From contig NZ_SMTE01000004.1 of the NCBI RefSeq assembly GCF_004357765.1, forward strand, positions 62,001 through 126,000: 64,000 bases of DNA, written 5' to 3'. The position numbers were made by a program, and so were the translations under genes. Origin of the DNA: Pseudomonas putida. Its GTDB lineage: Bacteria > Pseudomonadota > Gammaproteobacteria > Pseudomonadales > Pseudomonadaceae. Under the pieces are notes generated by a model. That model saw only the letters and a program-made list of their open reading frames with translations, ran no database searches and had not been told where the DNA came from. This document shows positions 44,967 through 54,340 of the stretch, piece after piece; the stretch's first letter is position 1; every line of letters begins with the position of its first letter.

Positions 44967-45293
44967 TCACTGCACCTGCTGCGGCGTTTCCTCGCCCATG
45001 CAACGCACCGCCCGCTTGCGGTTGTCCACCAGGACTCCGGTCAGGCCCTTCTGCTGGGTATCGAACAACACCAGCACGCCATCGACACATTGCGCCACCT
45101 GCGGCGCGGGGTCGAGGGACACCTTGTAGTCCTCGCCGGGGACCGTCTTGAGCATGGTGTAGTCCTGCAGCAGCAGGGCATCCTCAGGCTTGGCGAAATG
45201 CAGGTAGCCGTAGTACCAAAGGGCCCCCACCGTCACGATGATGCTGCCGACACCGGTCAGGATCAACGGGATGGCGTTGCGTTCTTCACTCAT
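44967..45293 (-). CDS. Small single-pass membrane protein, unknown function
   Basis: 108 residues: short N-terminus, one membrane helix at about 9-29 (PLILTGVGSIIVTVGALWYY), then a periplasmic-looking domain with two cysteines (AQCVDGV and VRCMGEE) that could form a disulfide. Start overlaps the upstream hydrolase stop by four bases (ATGA). Last gene of a five-gene operon beginning with a TetR regulator. Family not recognised. Confidence 0.82.
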   Translation of the reverse strand: MSEERNAIPLILTGVGSIIVTVGALWYYGYLHFAKPEDALLLQDYTMLKTVPGEDYKVSLDPAPQVAQCVDGVLVLFDTQQKGLTGVLVDNRKRAVRCMGEETPQQVQ

Positions 45294-46213
45294 TGCTTGT
45301 TCTTCTCGTCAGGGTAGTTGGGCACTTCGGCAAGCCGGCGCAGGCCGTTGAAATGGCTTGGGTCATCGAGGAAGCGCAGCATCACCTGGCGCCATACCGG
45401 GTCGGCGAAGGTCTGCACATGGCCGCCACGGGTCAGTTGCAACACCCTCGGAGGTGGTGCGTGCTGGTACAGGCGGATGCCGTTGTCCATCGGCACCAGA
45501 TTGTCGTCGATGCTGTGGAAGAACAGCTTCGGCGGGCTGCTCAGCCGCTCGATCGAGCGAATCGCGCTGTCGCCGTCCGGCACCAGCCAGGACAGCGGCA
45601 CCTGCAACGGCCAGGTCATCCACGAGGTGCTCAAGGCATAGCGACCGACCGCGCGGTAGCTGGCAGGCACGCCATCGAATACCAACGCGCTGAAGCGCGC
45701 GTTCTGCTCCGGGTGCGCCGCCAGGTAATGAATGGCCATCGCTCCACCCAGGCTCTGGCCCAGCAACACCAGCGGCTTGCCCTGAACCTCGGGCGCCTGG
45801 GCAAGCCACACCATCGCTGCGTCGATATCGGCGTAGACCTCAGGCAGGCTTGGCTTGCCCTCGGACAACCCATAGCCCCGGTAATCGATCATCAGCACCT
45901 GATAGCCCTGCTCCGGCAGCCAATAGCTGCCGCCCAGGTGCCCCGCCAGGTTGCCGCCATTGCCGTGCAGGTGCAACACCGTGCCCTTGACCGTGACTCC
46001 GGCCTTGGCCGGAAGCCACCAGCCATGCAAACGGATGCCATCGCGGGTGGTCAGGGTCAGATCCCGGTACTCGAGCTTGGCCCGCTGCGGTGTGAAAGGC
46101 TCTCCAGGTTCGGGATAGAACAGCAAGCTGCTGCACCCGGCCAGGCCCAGCAGGGCCACGGCCAACACCAGCAGGCGACAGCGATCAGAGAATGTTGGCG
46201 TAGTCGGCTTCAA
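45290..46213 (-). CDS. Alpha/beta-hydrolase lipoprotein
   Basis: 307 residues with lipobox GLAGC (Cys27). Hydrolase fold with LHLHGNGGNLAGHLGG (oxyanion region), YRGYGLSEG, nucleophile Ser154 in GQSLGG, a late Asp in FHSIDDNLVP and His in RGGHVQTF. Resembles the YfhR/BEM46-type family. Substrate unknown; anchored to the outer or inner membrane. Starts 29 bases inside the end of the DUF1704 gene, an unusually long overlap that suggests coupling. Confidence 0.88.
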   Translation of the reverse strand: MKPTTPTFSDRCRLLVLAVALLGLAGCSSLLFYPEPGEPFTPQRAKLEYRDLTLTTRDGIRLHGWWLPAKAGVTVKGTVLHLHGNGGNLAGHLGGSYWLPEQGYQVLMIDYRGYGLSEGKPSLPEVYADIDAAMVWLAQAPEVQGKPLVLLGQSLGGAMAIHYLAAHPEQNARFSALVFDGVPASYRAVGRYALSTSWMTWPLQVPLSWLVPDGDSAIRSIERLSSPPKLFFHSIDDNLVPMDNGIRLYQHAPPPRVLQLTRGGHVQTFADPVWRQVMLRFLDDPSHFNGLRRLAEVPNYPDEKNKQ

Positions 46214-47480
46214 TGCGATCCAGGCTCAGGTGATTGAGGAAGTTGGAGAAACACATCCACGCCGAGAGGGCGTTGAGGTCGCGGAATTGCTCCGGCAGAT
46301 ACTTGGGCGGCTCCACCAGCCCTTCCTCTACCAACTGGCGCAAGGTCCGCATGTCTTCGAGAGTGGTTTTGCCGCAGAACAGCAGTGGAATCTGCTCCAG
46401 CTTGCCCTTCTTCACGGCCAACTGAATGTAGTTGTAAACCATGATGAAGCCTTTGAGGTAGGACAAGTCCTTGGTGAATGGCAATCCATCGGGCACCGAA
46501 CCGCGGAACACCCGACTGGCGTTGCTGTAGCTCTGCGCCATCTCGAAACCCTGGGCGCGGAAGAACTCATAGACCTGCATGAAGTCCGCCCCCTCCTCGA
46601 CCATGTGGATGGCGCGGGTACGGTTGGTCAGCTTGCGCAGGCGACTGGGATACGAGGCGAAGGCGATTACCTCCATGAGGATCGCCAGACCCTCCTGGGT
46701 CACTGTCGAGGAGGGGGGCCCCTTGGCCAGAAAGGTGCAGATCGGCTGATTCAGGCCATTGAGCGTGGTGCCGACATGCACCAGCCCCTCATGAACCTCC
46801 AGGGCCCGCACATCGCGGCTGTTGAACATGGCGTCGGCACGCACCTTGATGTAGTCGGCACCCGCCGCGGCGTCGGCGACGATCCCGTCGGATTCGAACA
46901 CGCGGATGGTCCCCTCCGCCTCGCCGAACACTTTGTTCAGCCGGTGCTGGAGGATTTCCACGGCCTGCTTGGCAGTGAGGTTCTTTGGCTCGTCCTTGAG
47001 GTCGCCGCGGCCATCGATGTTGTTGAGGTAGTCCGAGAGCATCAACCCCAGATCGGCCAGGGTCGGGTCACCGGCATGAAAGGCATCCGACGCGGCGCCG
47101 TAGAGCTCCTGGGAGATCAGGCCGAAGTCCTCGGTGCCTCGCGCCTCGAGCATGCGCACCACCATTCGGTATTCGCGGCACATGCGCTTCATGATCTGCC
47201 CGACCGGATTGAACTGGCCGAGCTGGCGGATGATATCGCGCTCGATCCCCTGGAATTCGGCCTTCACCGCGCTGGAATCGAATGCCAATGGACGCGATTG
47301 ATAATAAGCGCGATCGACCGCCGGCGGCTCCTTGCCCCTGGCCTTGAGGAAGCCTTGACGGATGTTGTCATCCCACTTCACCGCATCGAGCACACGGATC
47401 GGCGTCTGCGCTGCGACGATGCGGTCGGACAGGGCGCGGATGGTCTGCTGGTATTCGTCCACTGGGGACTCCTTGTTCAA
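46185..47480 (-). CDS. DUF1704 (QEGLA motif) putative metallopeptidase
   Basis: 431 residues. The HExxxH zinc motif is seen as HEGLVH (His230, Glu231, His235) with TQEGLA at 261-266 providing a further Glu263. These define the DUF1704 family, annotated as flavohemoglobin-expression-modulating QEGLA proteins. Human members (MATCAP/KIAA0895 family) are tyrosine carboxypeptidases acting on tubulin, so peptidase activity on a C-terminal residue is a reasonable inference; the bacterial substrate is not known. Part of the TetR-led operon. Confidence 0.88.
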   Translation of the reverse strand: MNKESPVDEYQQTIRALSDRIVAAQTPIRVLDAVKWDDNIRQGFLKARGKEPPAVDRAYYQSRPLAFDSSAVKAEFQGIERDIIRQLGQFNPVGQIMKRMCREYRMVVRMLEARGTEDFGLISQELYGAASDAFHAGDPTLADLGLMLSDYLNNIDGRGDLKDEPKNLTAKQAVEILQHRLNKVFGEAEGTIRVFESDGIVADAAAGADYIKVRADAMFNSRDVRALEVHEGLVHVGTTLNGLNQPICTFLAKGPPSSTVTQEGLAILMEVIAFASYPSRLRKLTNRTRAIHMVEEGADFMQVYEFFRAQGFEMAQSYSNASRVFRGSVPDGLPFTKDLSYLKGFIMVYNYIQLAVKKGKLEQIPLLFCGKTTLEDMRTLRQLVEEGLVEPPKYLPEQFRDLNALSAWMCFSNFLNHLSLDRIEADYANIL

Positions 47481-47498
47481 AGGCGCACGCGTAATTCG

Positions 47499-48047
47499 CT
47501 ACTTACCGGAGCGCTGGAACCGCGCCACCTCGACGAACAGGTCGGAATTGGCCGGGTCGTCCAGGTACGCCAGGACCCGCGCGGCAGGGCTGTCGATCAG
47601 CACGCCGTCACCGTCCTCTTCGTCTACCTGGGTGCTACGCCCCGAGAGTTCTTTGTTCTGCACGGCCTGCAGGACCTGGTCGACATCAAGGTTGTAGACC
47701 ACCAGCTCCTTGCCATCGACGATGTCGAACCCACCGATCAGGAAGTTGCCGCCCAGACGCTTCGGCACCCCAGCAGACAGGTACCAGCGGTTGCCATGTC
47801 GCGAAACGGTGAACGTGTATTGCTCCGGCGCCTTGCCCTTTGCCGTGGCCACCGCCGTGTAGGCATCGCCACCGCTGCGCCTGATGGTCAGCCGCAGCGG
47901 CTCGCCCCAGGCATCCTTGCTGCTCCATTTGCCGAGCAAGGCCTTGGGCGCTGCCTGGTTGCTCGGCAGCGGCTCATGAAAGGTCACCAGACAACCGCCC
48001 AGCAGCAGAAATGACAAGGTCAACAACAGCACACGCCAGGCCTTCAT
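47499..48047 (-). CDS. Lipoprotein of unknown function
   Basis: 182 residues with lipobox LLLGGC (Cys19). Lipocalin-like beta pattern near the front (LLGKWSSKDAWGEPLRLTI, YTFTVSRHGNRWYLSAG) and a later VVYNLDVDQVLQAVQNKEL segment. No family recognised. Lies 27 bases after the TetR gene and 18 bases before the DUF1704 gene in the same operon. Confidence 0.85.
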   Translation of the reverse strand: MKAWRVLLLTLSFLLLGGCLVTFHEPLPSNQAAPKALLGKWSSKDAWGEPLRLTIRRSGGDAYTAVATAKGKAPEQYTFTVSRHGNRWYLSAGVPKRLGGNFLIGGFDIVDGKELVVYNLDVDQVLQAVQNKELSGRSTQVDEEDGDGVLIDSPAARVLAYLDDPANSDLFVEVARFQRSGK

Positions 48048-48074
48048 CTACTTCTCCTTGAAAGATATCTCGGC

Positions 48075-48779
48075 TCAGGCCGATGCCAGCACCAGGTGCA
48101 GATAACGGGTAAGCATAGCGAGCATCTGCCCATCGGCTTGCGCGTCGGCATCCTTGAGCAGGCCCTGATATTCCATCTGCTCGATAATCGCCGTCAACAT
48201 CTGGGCGTCCTGTTCCGGTTGCTGCGAGCCGACCACCTGCAGCAGCTGGCGGGCGCCGTGCAGCAGAATCTGCTCGTGGGCGCACACCAGCTCGGCCAGC
48301 CGAGGGCACAACAAGGCTTCTTGGCGGAACGCCTGCTCGGCCATCATGAAATCGCGACGGTTGAGCAACTGGCGCTGAACGTAGTCGACCGTCATGCGCG
48401 CGATTTCGTCCGCCAGCCGCGCCCGCGACTGCGCACTGCCATCGCCCTGGGCCAGCAACTGGCGCAGCACGACCTCGGTGTTGGCCCAGAGCTTGGCCAT
48501 ATAGGCGGCACTGCGCTCGACGTACTGGGCGAAGGTATCGGTGAGCAGGTCCTCGATATCCTTGAAGTAGTAGGTGGTGGCCGATAACGGCACATCGGCC
48601 TCGGCTGCCACGGCGCGGTGGCGTACACCGCGCACACCATCGCGCACGACGATGCGCATGGCGGCGTCGAGAATCGCCTGGCGACGTTGCTCGCTGCCCT
48701 GGCGGGCGGTCTTGCGCCCCTGGTATTGCACGCTTTCGGCGACGGCGGTGGCGATGCCGGCGGCGCCTTGATGAGCCAT
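48075..48779 (-). CDS. TetR-family regulator at the head of the DUF1704 operon
   Basis: 234 residues from ATG at 48779; a longer frame from 48866 reads through the lysS terminator. The HTH is at about 35-75 (ILDAAMRIVVRDGVRGVRHR and AVAAEADVPLSATTYYFKDI). The end is helical. It is first in a run of five same-strand genes, so self-regulation is likely; no palindromic operator was seen in the 90 bases upstream. Confidence 0.88.
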   Translation of the reverse strand: MAHQGAAGIATAVAESVQYQGRKTARQGSEQRRQAILDAAMRIVVRDGVRGVRHRAVAAEADVPLSATTYYFKDIEDLLTDTFAQYVERSAAYMAKLWANTEVVLRQLLAQGDGSAQSRARLADEIARMTVDYVQRQLLNRRDFMMAEQAFRQEALLCPRLAELVCAHEQILLHGARQLLQVVGSQQPEQDAQMLTAIIEQMEYQGLLKDADAQADGQMLAMLTRYLHLVLASA

Positions 48780-48865
48780 TGCGGGTGTCACGGGGTGTAC
48801 CTCATGGACGGTGGTTTGCCTGGGCCCGCGAAGAGGCCAGCACTGCCAGTACCAGTGTACAGGCA

Positions 48866-48892
48866 ATAAAAAGCCGCCCCGAAAGGCGGCTT
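48866..48892 (-). terminator. Intrinsic terminator after lysS
   Basis: 8-bp stem AAGCCGCC / GGCGGCTT with a 6-base loop, followed on the minus strand by TTTATT. It starts 12 bases after the lysS stop. Confidence 0.92.
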
Positions 48893-48903
48893 GTTCACTT
48901 CGC

Positions 48904-50406
48904 TCAGGCTTGCGGGCGCATGTGCGGGAACAGGATCACATCGCGAATCGACGGCGAGTTGGTCAGCAGCATCACCAGACGGTCGATACCGATGCCCTCA
49001 CCGGCCGTTGGCGGCATGCCGTACTCCAGCGCACGCACGAAGTCAGCGTCATAGTGCATGGCTTCGTCGTCACCGGCGTCCTTCTCGGCCACCTGGGCCA
49101 GGAAGCGCTCGGCCTGGTCTTCGGCATCGTTGAGCTCGGAGTACGCGTTGGCGATCTCGCGGCCACCGATGAACAGCTCGAAGCGGTCGGTGACAGCCGG
49201 GTTTTCGTCGTTGCGGCGGGCGAGCGGCGAGACTTCGAAGGGGTACTCGGTGATGAAGTGCGGCTGCTCCAGCTTGTGCTCGACCAGCTCTTCGAAAATC
49301 ATCACCTGCAACTTGCCCAGGCCTTCGTGACCCAGCACCTTGGCACCGGCTTTCTTGGCGATGTCACGGGCACGGTCGACGTCCTGCAGGTCAGCGGCAG
49401 TGAGCTCCGGGTTGTACTTGAGGATCGAGTCGAACACCGAAAGACGGGCGAATGGCTCGCCGAAGTGGAACACCTTGTCGCCGTAAGGCACGTCGGTGCT
49501 GCCCAGTACCAGCTGCGCCAGCTCGCGGAACAGTTCCTCGGTGAGGTCCATGTTGTCGCGATAGTCGGCGTAGGCCTGGTAGAACTCGAGCATGGTGAAC
49601 TCAGGGTTGTGCCGGGTCGAGACGCCTTCGTTACGGAAGTTGCGGTTGATCTCGAACACCTTCTCGAACCCACCGACCACCAGCCGCTTGAGGTACAGCT
49701 CCGGCGCGATACGCAGGAACATGGCCATGTCCAGGGCGTTGTGGTGGGTTTCGAACGGCTTGGCCGCGGCGCCGCCAGGGATGGTCTGCAGCATCGGCGT
49801 CTCGACTTCGAGGAAGTCGCGCTCGATGAGGAACTTGCGGATGTGCGAGATCACCTGCGAGCGCACCCGGAAAGTGTGGCGGGTTTCCTCGTTGACCATC
49901 AGGTCGACGTAGCGCTGGCGGTAGCGCTGTTCGGTGTCGGTCAGGCCGTGGTGCTTGTCCGGCAGCGGGCGCAACGACTTGGTCAGCAGGCGCACGTCGG
50001 TCATCTCGACGTACAGGTCACCCTTGCCGGAACGGGCCAGGGTGCCTTCGGCGCTGATGATGTCGCCCAGGTCCCAGGTCTTGACCGCCGCCAGGGTTTC
50101 TTCCGGCAGGGTCTTGCGGTTGACGTAGACCTGGATTCGACCGGTCATGTCCTGGATGACCATGAACGAGCCACGGTTGAGCATGATGCGGCCGGCAACC
50201 TTGACCGGGATCGCGGCTGCTTCCAGCTCTTCCTTGGTCTTGTCCGCATACTGCTTCTGCAGGTCGTTGCAGTAGCTGTCGCGACGGAAGTCGTTGGGGA
50301 AGGCATTGCCCTTGGCGCGTTCTGCGGCAAGTTTTTCCTTGCGCAGGGCGATCAGGGCGTTTTCTTCCTGTTGCAGGTCTTGCGATTCGGTCTTGAGGTC
50401 GCTCAT
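48904..50406 (-). CDS. lysS: Lysyl-tRNA synthetase, class II
   Basis: 500 residues. OB-fold anticodon-binding domain at about 60-180 ([19 protein letters not shown]), class II motif 1 [20 protein letters not shown], motif 2 ([20 protein letters not shown]) and motif 3 ([20 protein letters not shown]). Charges tRNA-Lys. Lies 93 bases after prfB, the conserved prfB-lysS pair. Confidence 0.97.
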   Translation of the reverse strand: MSDLKTESQDLQQEENALIALRKEKLAAERAKGNAFPNDFRRDSYCNDLQKQYADKTKEELEAAAIPVKVAGRIMLNRGSFMVIQDMTGRIQVYVNRKTLPEETLAAVKTWDLGDIISAEGTLARSGKGDLYVEMTDVRLLTKSLRPLPDKHHGLTDTEQRYRQRYVDLMVNEETRHTFRVRSQVISHIRKFLIERDFLEVETPMLQTIPGGAAAKPFETHHNALDMAMFLRIAPELYLKRLVVGGFEKVFEINRNFRNEGVSTRHNPEFTMLEFYQAYADYRDNMDLTEELFRELAQLVLGSTDVPYGDKVFHFGEPFARLSVFDSILKYNPELTAADLQDVDRARDIAKKAGAKVLGHEGLGKLQVMIFEELVEHKLEQPHFITEYPFEVSPLARRNDENPAVTDRFELFIGGREIANAYSELNDAEDQAERFLAQVAEKDAGDDEAMHYDADFVRALEYGMPPTAGEGIGIDRLVMLLTNSPSIRDVILFPHMRPQA

Positions 50407-50499
50407 GTCGTCATTCTTTCCATCAGGTGTTCGTTGCCCTTTTCGGGCAGGGCACGCGATACCGGCGGATGGCCAGGCATCGCGGCAGTGGTGTGCGGC

Positions 50500-51595
50500 T
50501 TACAGCCCCTGCTTGAGGCTCGCTTCCAGGTATTGGTCGAGGTCGCCGTCCAGGACCTTCTGGCAGTCGCTGCGCTCGACGCCGGTACGCAGGTCCTTGA
50601 TACGCGAGTCGTCCAGCACGTAGGAGCGGATCTGGTGGCCCCAGCCGATGTCCGACTTGCTGTCCTCCAGTGCCTGCGACGCGGCGTTGCGCTTTTGCAT
50701 TTCCAGCTCGTACAGCTTGGCCCGCAGCATCTTCATGGCGGTGTCCTTGTTGGCGTGCTGGGACCGTTCGTTCTGGCAGGCCACCACGGTGTTGGTCGGC
50801 ACGTGGGTGATACGGACCGCCGAGTCGGTGGTGTTCACGTGCTGACCACCGGCGCCGGAGGAGCGGTAGGTGTCGATGCGCAGATCGGACGGGTTGATCT
50901 CGATCTCGACCTTGTCGTCGATTTCAGGAGAGACGAACACCGCCGAGAACGAGGTGTGGCGACGAGCGCCGGAGTCGAACGGGCTCTTGCGCACCAGACG
51001 GTGCACGCCGATCTCGGTGCGCAGCCAGCCGAAGGCGTACTCACCCTTGACGTGCACGGTGGCGCCCTTGATGCCGGCGACTTCCCCTTCGGACAGCTCG
51101 ATGATGGTGGCGTCGAAGCCACGCTTGTCGGCCCAGCGCAGGTACATGCGCAGCAGGATGTTGGCCCAGTCCTGTGCCTCGGTACCACCGGAGCCGGCCT
51201 GGATGTCCAGGTAGGCGTTGTTCATGTCCATCTCGCCGCTGAACATGCGACGGAACTCAAGCTGGGCCAGGTTTTCTTCCAGGCCTTGCAACTCGGTCAC
51301 GACGTCGCCGACGGCGCCTTCGTCATTTTCTTCGACGGCCATGTCGAGCAGGTCCTTGCAGTCGGCCAGGCCACCGGACAGTTTGTCCAGGGTCTCGACG
51401 ACCTGGGCCAGCATGGCGCGCTCACGGCCCAGGGCCTGGGCGTACTCGGGCTTGTTCCAGACGGCAGCGTCTTCCAGCTCGCGGTTGACTTCGATCAGGC
51501 GGTCATGCTTGTGATCGTAGTCAAAGATACCCCCGAATGGACTGGGAGCGTTCGGTGAGGTCCTTGATGGTGTTCAGGATCGGTTGGATTTCCAT
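50500..51595 (-). CDS. prfB: Peptide chain release factor 2, with programmed +1 frameshift
   Basis: The full product is 364 residues in two frames. The first 24 codons (51595-51524) run [24 protein letters not shown] and stop at an in-frame TGA (51523-51521). Skipping one base at CTT-T-GAC continues as DYDHKH and the remaining 340 residues to 50500. The shift site shows GGGGG (51530-51534) three bases before CTTTGAC, the standard internal Shine-Dalgarno and slippery CUUUGA of prfB. The SPF anticodon-like motif (KSPFDSG) and the GGQ motif ([13 protein letters not shown]) are present. Low RF2 slows UGA termination and raises shifting, giving autoregulation. Confidence 0.97.
51521..51534 (-). 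promoter_or_regulatory. prfB frameshift signal
   Basis: On the minus strand GGGGGTATCTTTGA: SD-like GGGGG, three-base spacer and CTTTGA with the UGA in the initial frame. It differs from the usual E. coli signal only at the first base (C rather than A before the G run). Confidence 0.95.
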
Positions 51596-51823
51596 GGGTG
51601 CGCGGCTCTCGTACGAATTCTGTGAAAAGCCCGCGAGTATAACTCATCCCAGGCGTCGGAGCAGCCCGCTGGGCGCCCACACCGCCCATTTTCCCCAGCC
51701 ACAAGGCAGCGGCCAGCCCGCGCAGGCCTAACAGAACTGCCAGTTTTCCGACAACCAGCAACTGCGCACACTGGATCCACGGTCAGGCAAGTCGCCTGCC
51801 TCTCGGTTCAGGAGCGAATGAGC

Positions 51824-52225
51824 ATGAACAATACCTATGAGCAAACCCTGCAGCGTCTGGAAGATTTCCACATCGAGCCGCCAATTTTTACCCAAGCTGT
51901 AGGAGACGTCCTGGAATACGACCCCTCTGCGGGAGCGAGCAACCCGGTTTCCGTACAGTACCCAGGGCTCGATGAGGCCATTCCAGGGCTCGAATATGTC
52001 ACGGTGAGCATCCATGGCAGCCGCTGGTCGTCGAGCACGACGTTGCCTCCAGCGGATGCCTTGAAGCCCTGCACCGTAAGCGGTTACGCACGCAGCGCCG
52101 CCTTGGAGGAAAGCGACAACTACAAGATAAAGGCAGTCGTGAACTTCAAATTGGTAGGCGAAGAATGCACGATCCGCTACGAGTCCCTCGACAGGGTCTA
52201 CAAACTCATTGCCAAGAAGCCTTGA
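51824..52225 (+). CDS. Orphan hypothetical protein
   Basis: 133 residues from the ATG at 51824, with GGAG nine bases upstream; ATG at 51818 would put it only three bases away. No signal peptide, membrane segment or recognised motif. The pattern of alternating hydrophobic residues (SVQYPGLDEAIPGLEYVTVS, VNFKLVGEECTIRYESLDRV) suggests a beta-sandwich. The gene is less GC-rich than its neighbours and sits between two conserved blocks (prfB and wspR), so recent acquisition is plausible. A -35/-10 pair was not identified in the 228 bases upstream. Confidence 0.75.
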   Translation: MNNTYEQTLQRLEDFHIEPPIFTQAVGDVLEYDPSAGASNPVSVQYPGLDEAIPGLEYVTVSIHGSRWSSSTTLPPADALKPCTVSGYARSAALEESDNYKIKAVVNFKLVGEECTIRYESLDRVYKLIAKKP

Positions 52226-52273
52226 CCACGATGCGCGATGGGTCGCTGGCAGACGACGCCTGTCAAGCGGCCA

Positions 52274-53275
52274 TCACGCAACGCCCACCTGGTTACGTCC
52301 ATTGTGCTTGGCCATGTACAAACCTTTGTCCGCCGCCGATATCAACTGTCGGCAATGGCTGCCGACCGGCGGCGTCTGGGTGGCCAGGCCAATGCTCACG
52401 GTAAGGCACGAGTCAGCGACGGGCGCGGTGTGGGGAATATTCAGGGCAAGTACCGCCTGACGCAGCTTCTCGGCGATAAGCCGGCCCCCGCCGGGCGAGG
52501 TATTGGGCAACACCAAAGCGAATTCTTCGCCGCCATATCGCGCCGGCAGGTCGGTCGGCCGTGCACAGGTACCGCGCAATGCCTCGGCGACCTGACGCAG
52601 GGCCTCGTCACCGGCCAGATGGCCGAAACTGTCGTTGTATGCCTTGAAATAGTCGACATCGATCATCAACAGCGACAGTTGCTGCCGCTCACGCATGGCC
52701 CGACGCCACTCGAGTTCAAGGTACTCGTCGAAGTGCCGACGATTGGACAGCCCGGTGAGGCCGTCGGAATTCATCAACCGCTGCAGCATCAGGTTGGTGT
52801 CCAGCAGTTGCTGTTGGCTCACGCGCAACGCGCGGTAGGCCTCGTCGCGCTGCAGCAGGGTCAGGTAGGAGCGTGAGTGGTAGCGAATGCGCGCGACCAG
52901 CTCGATGCTGTCCGGCAACTTCACCAGGTAGTCGTTGGCTCCGGCAGCAAATGCCGCACTCTTGACCAGCGGGTCTTCCTTGGTCGACAGGACGATGATC
53001 GGAATGTCCTGGGTAGCCGGGTTGCTGCGGTATTCACGCACCAGCGTCAGGCCATCGAGCCCCGGCATGACCAGATCCTGCAGAATCACCGTGGGCTTGA
53101 TGCGCATGGCTTGGGCCACGGCCTGATGGGGATCGGCGCAGAAGTGGAAATCGATGTTATCCTCCTGGGCCAACCCGCGCCTTACAGCTTCGCCAATCAT
53201 GGCCTGGTCATCGACCAGCAGCACCATCGCTGCGTTTTCGTTGGTGGTCAGCCCGTCGAGCGGTTGATCATTCAT
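52274..53275 (-). CDS. wspR: WspR, response-regulator diguanylate cyclase
   Basis: 333 residues: REC domain with phospho-acceptor Asp67 ([12 protein letters not shown]), a helical linker (about 130-165), and a GGDEF domain with GGEEF at 248-252. The inhibitory I-site RxxD (Arg239, Asp242) sits exactly five residues before GGEEF, so product inhibition is expected. It makes c-di-GMP when phosphorylated by WspE. Last gene of the wsp operon, 51 bases after wspF. Confidence 0.96.
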   Translation of the reverse strand: MNDQPLDGLTTNENAAMVLLVDDQAMIGEAVRRGLAQEDNIDFHFCADPHQAVAQAMRIKPTVILQDLVMPGLDGLTLVREYRSNPATQDIPIIVLSTKEDPLVKSAAFAAGANDYLVKLPDSIELVARIRYHSRSYLTLLQRDEAYRALRVSQQQLLDTNLMLQRLMNSDGLTGLSNRRHFDEYLELEWRRAMRERQQLSLLMIDVDYFKAYNDSFGHLAGDEALRQVAEALRGTCARPTDLPARYGGEEFALVLPNTSPGGGRLIAEKLRQAVLALNIPHTAPVADSCLTVSIGLATQTPPVGSHCRQLISAADKGLYMAKHNGRNQVGVA

Positions 53276-53326
53276 CCTTTTTCACCCGATCAGTACCGGA
53301 CAGGCGGCCTGATTCATTGCGTATCA

Positions 53327-54340
53327 TCATTTGCCGAAGATCTCCGCCAACCGCCCGGAAATGCGCTCCAGCGGTTGAATCTCCATTGCTGCGCCGATCG
53401 CCGCAGCCGCCTTGGGCATGCCGAATACCGCGCTGCTGTGCTGGTCTTGGGCGATGGTCAGGAAGCCTCGCTCGCGCATCAGTTTAAGCCCCTGAGCGCC
53501 ATCGCGGCCCATGCCAGTCAGCAAAACCCCCACCGCCTCGCCACGCCAGTATTGCGCCACGCTCTCGAAGAACACATCGATCGACGGTCGATAGATCGCA
53601 TCCACGGGTTCGGCAGTGTAAGCCAGTTGGCCATTGTGCAGCAGGCGAACATGGTGATTGGTGCCAGCCAGCAACACCTGGCCGGGTTGCGGCGGTTCGC
53701 CTTCCCGCGCCAGACGCACCGGCAGCCCGGCGGCGCTAGCGAGCCACTCGGCCATACCGGCGGCAAAGACCTGGTCGACATGCTGGACCAGCACGATGGC
53801 TGCCGCGAATGTGCGCGGTAGCCCCCTGAGCAGGACCTCGAGGGCGGCAGGCCCGCCCGCCGAGGAGCCGATGGCCACCAGGCCATGGCGCTGCGCCAGA
53901 TCACGCGCCGGGGCAGCGATCGCCGAAGTGGCACGTGGTCTTTGATGGCCGATGAGCCAACTGATGTTGAGAATCTTGCGTAGCAGCGGCGCCGCCGCCT
54001 CGCGCGGGTCGCCGACGCCCACAGCTGGTGTGTCGACCACGTCCAGGGCGCCATGGCCCATGGCTTGAAATACCCGGTCCATGTTGCGTTTGCGGTCGAC
54101 CGTGACGATGACGATGGCACAGGGCGTCTCGGCCATGATCCGGCGGGTTGCCTCGACGCCGTCCATCACCGGCATGAGCAGGTCCATGAGAATCAGGTCC
54201 GGGATGTCCTCGGCGCAGCGACGTACCGCCTCGGCGCCGTCGTGGGCCACCCACAACACCTGGTGCGCGGGCTCCAAGGCCAGTGCGCGGCGCAGGGCCT
54301 CGACTGCCAGGGGCATGTCGTTGACGATGGCGATCTTCAT
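53327..54340 (-). CDS. wspF: WspF, CheB-like methylesterase response regulator
   Basis: 337 residues: REC domain with Asp53 (LILMDLLMPVMDG), a linker, and a CheB esterase domain with catalytic Ser160 (GSSAGG), His187 (VQHVD) and Asp280 (LTGMGRDGAQG). It removes methyl groups from WspA and damps signalling; loss-of-function mutants in other pseudomonads are wrinkly biofilm formers. Start overlaps wspE by four bases. Confidence 0.96.
   Translation of the reverse strand: MKIAIVNDMPLAVEALRRALALEPAHQVLWVAHDGAEAVRRCAEDIPDLILMDLLMPVMDGVEATRRIMAETPCAIVIVTVDRKRNMDRVFQAMGHGALDVVDTPAVGVGDPREAAAPLLRKILNISWLIGHQRPRATSAIAAPARDLAQRHGLVAIGSSAGGPAALEVLLRGLPRTFAAAIVLVQHVDQVFAAGMAEWLASAAGLPVRLAREGEPPQPGQVLLAGTNHHVRLLHNGQLAYTAEPVDAIYRPSIDVFFESVAQYWRGEAVGVLLTGMGRDGAQGLKLMRERGFLTIAQDQHSSAVFGMPKAAAAIGAAMEIQPLERISGRLAEIFGK

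Noticed and set aside
48811-51558. A 915-codon open frame on the plus strand opposite lysS and prfB
   Set aside because: It is the antisense shadow of two well-supported genes in GC-rich DNA; it shows no recognised motif and has a His/Val/Gln-skewed composition.
50500-51595. prfB as a frameshifted pseudogene
   Set aside because: The in-frame TGA sits in the canonical GGGGG-n3-CTTTGA programmed shift site and both parts are fully conserved.
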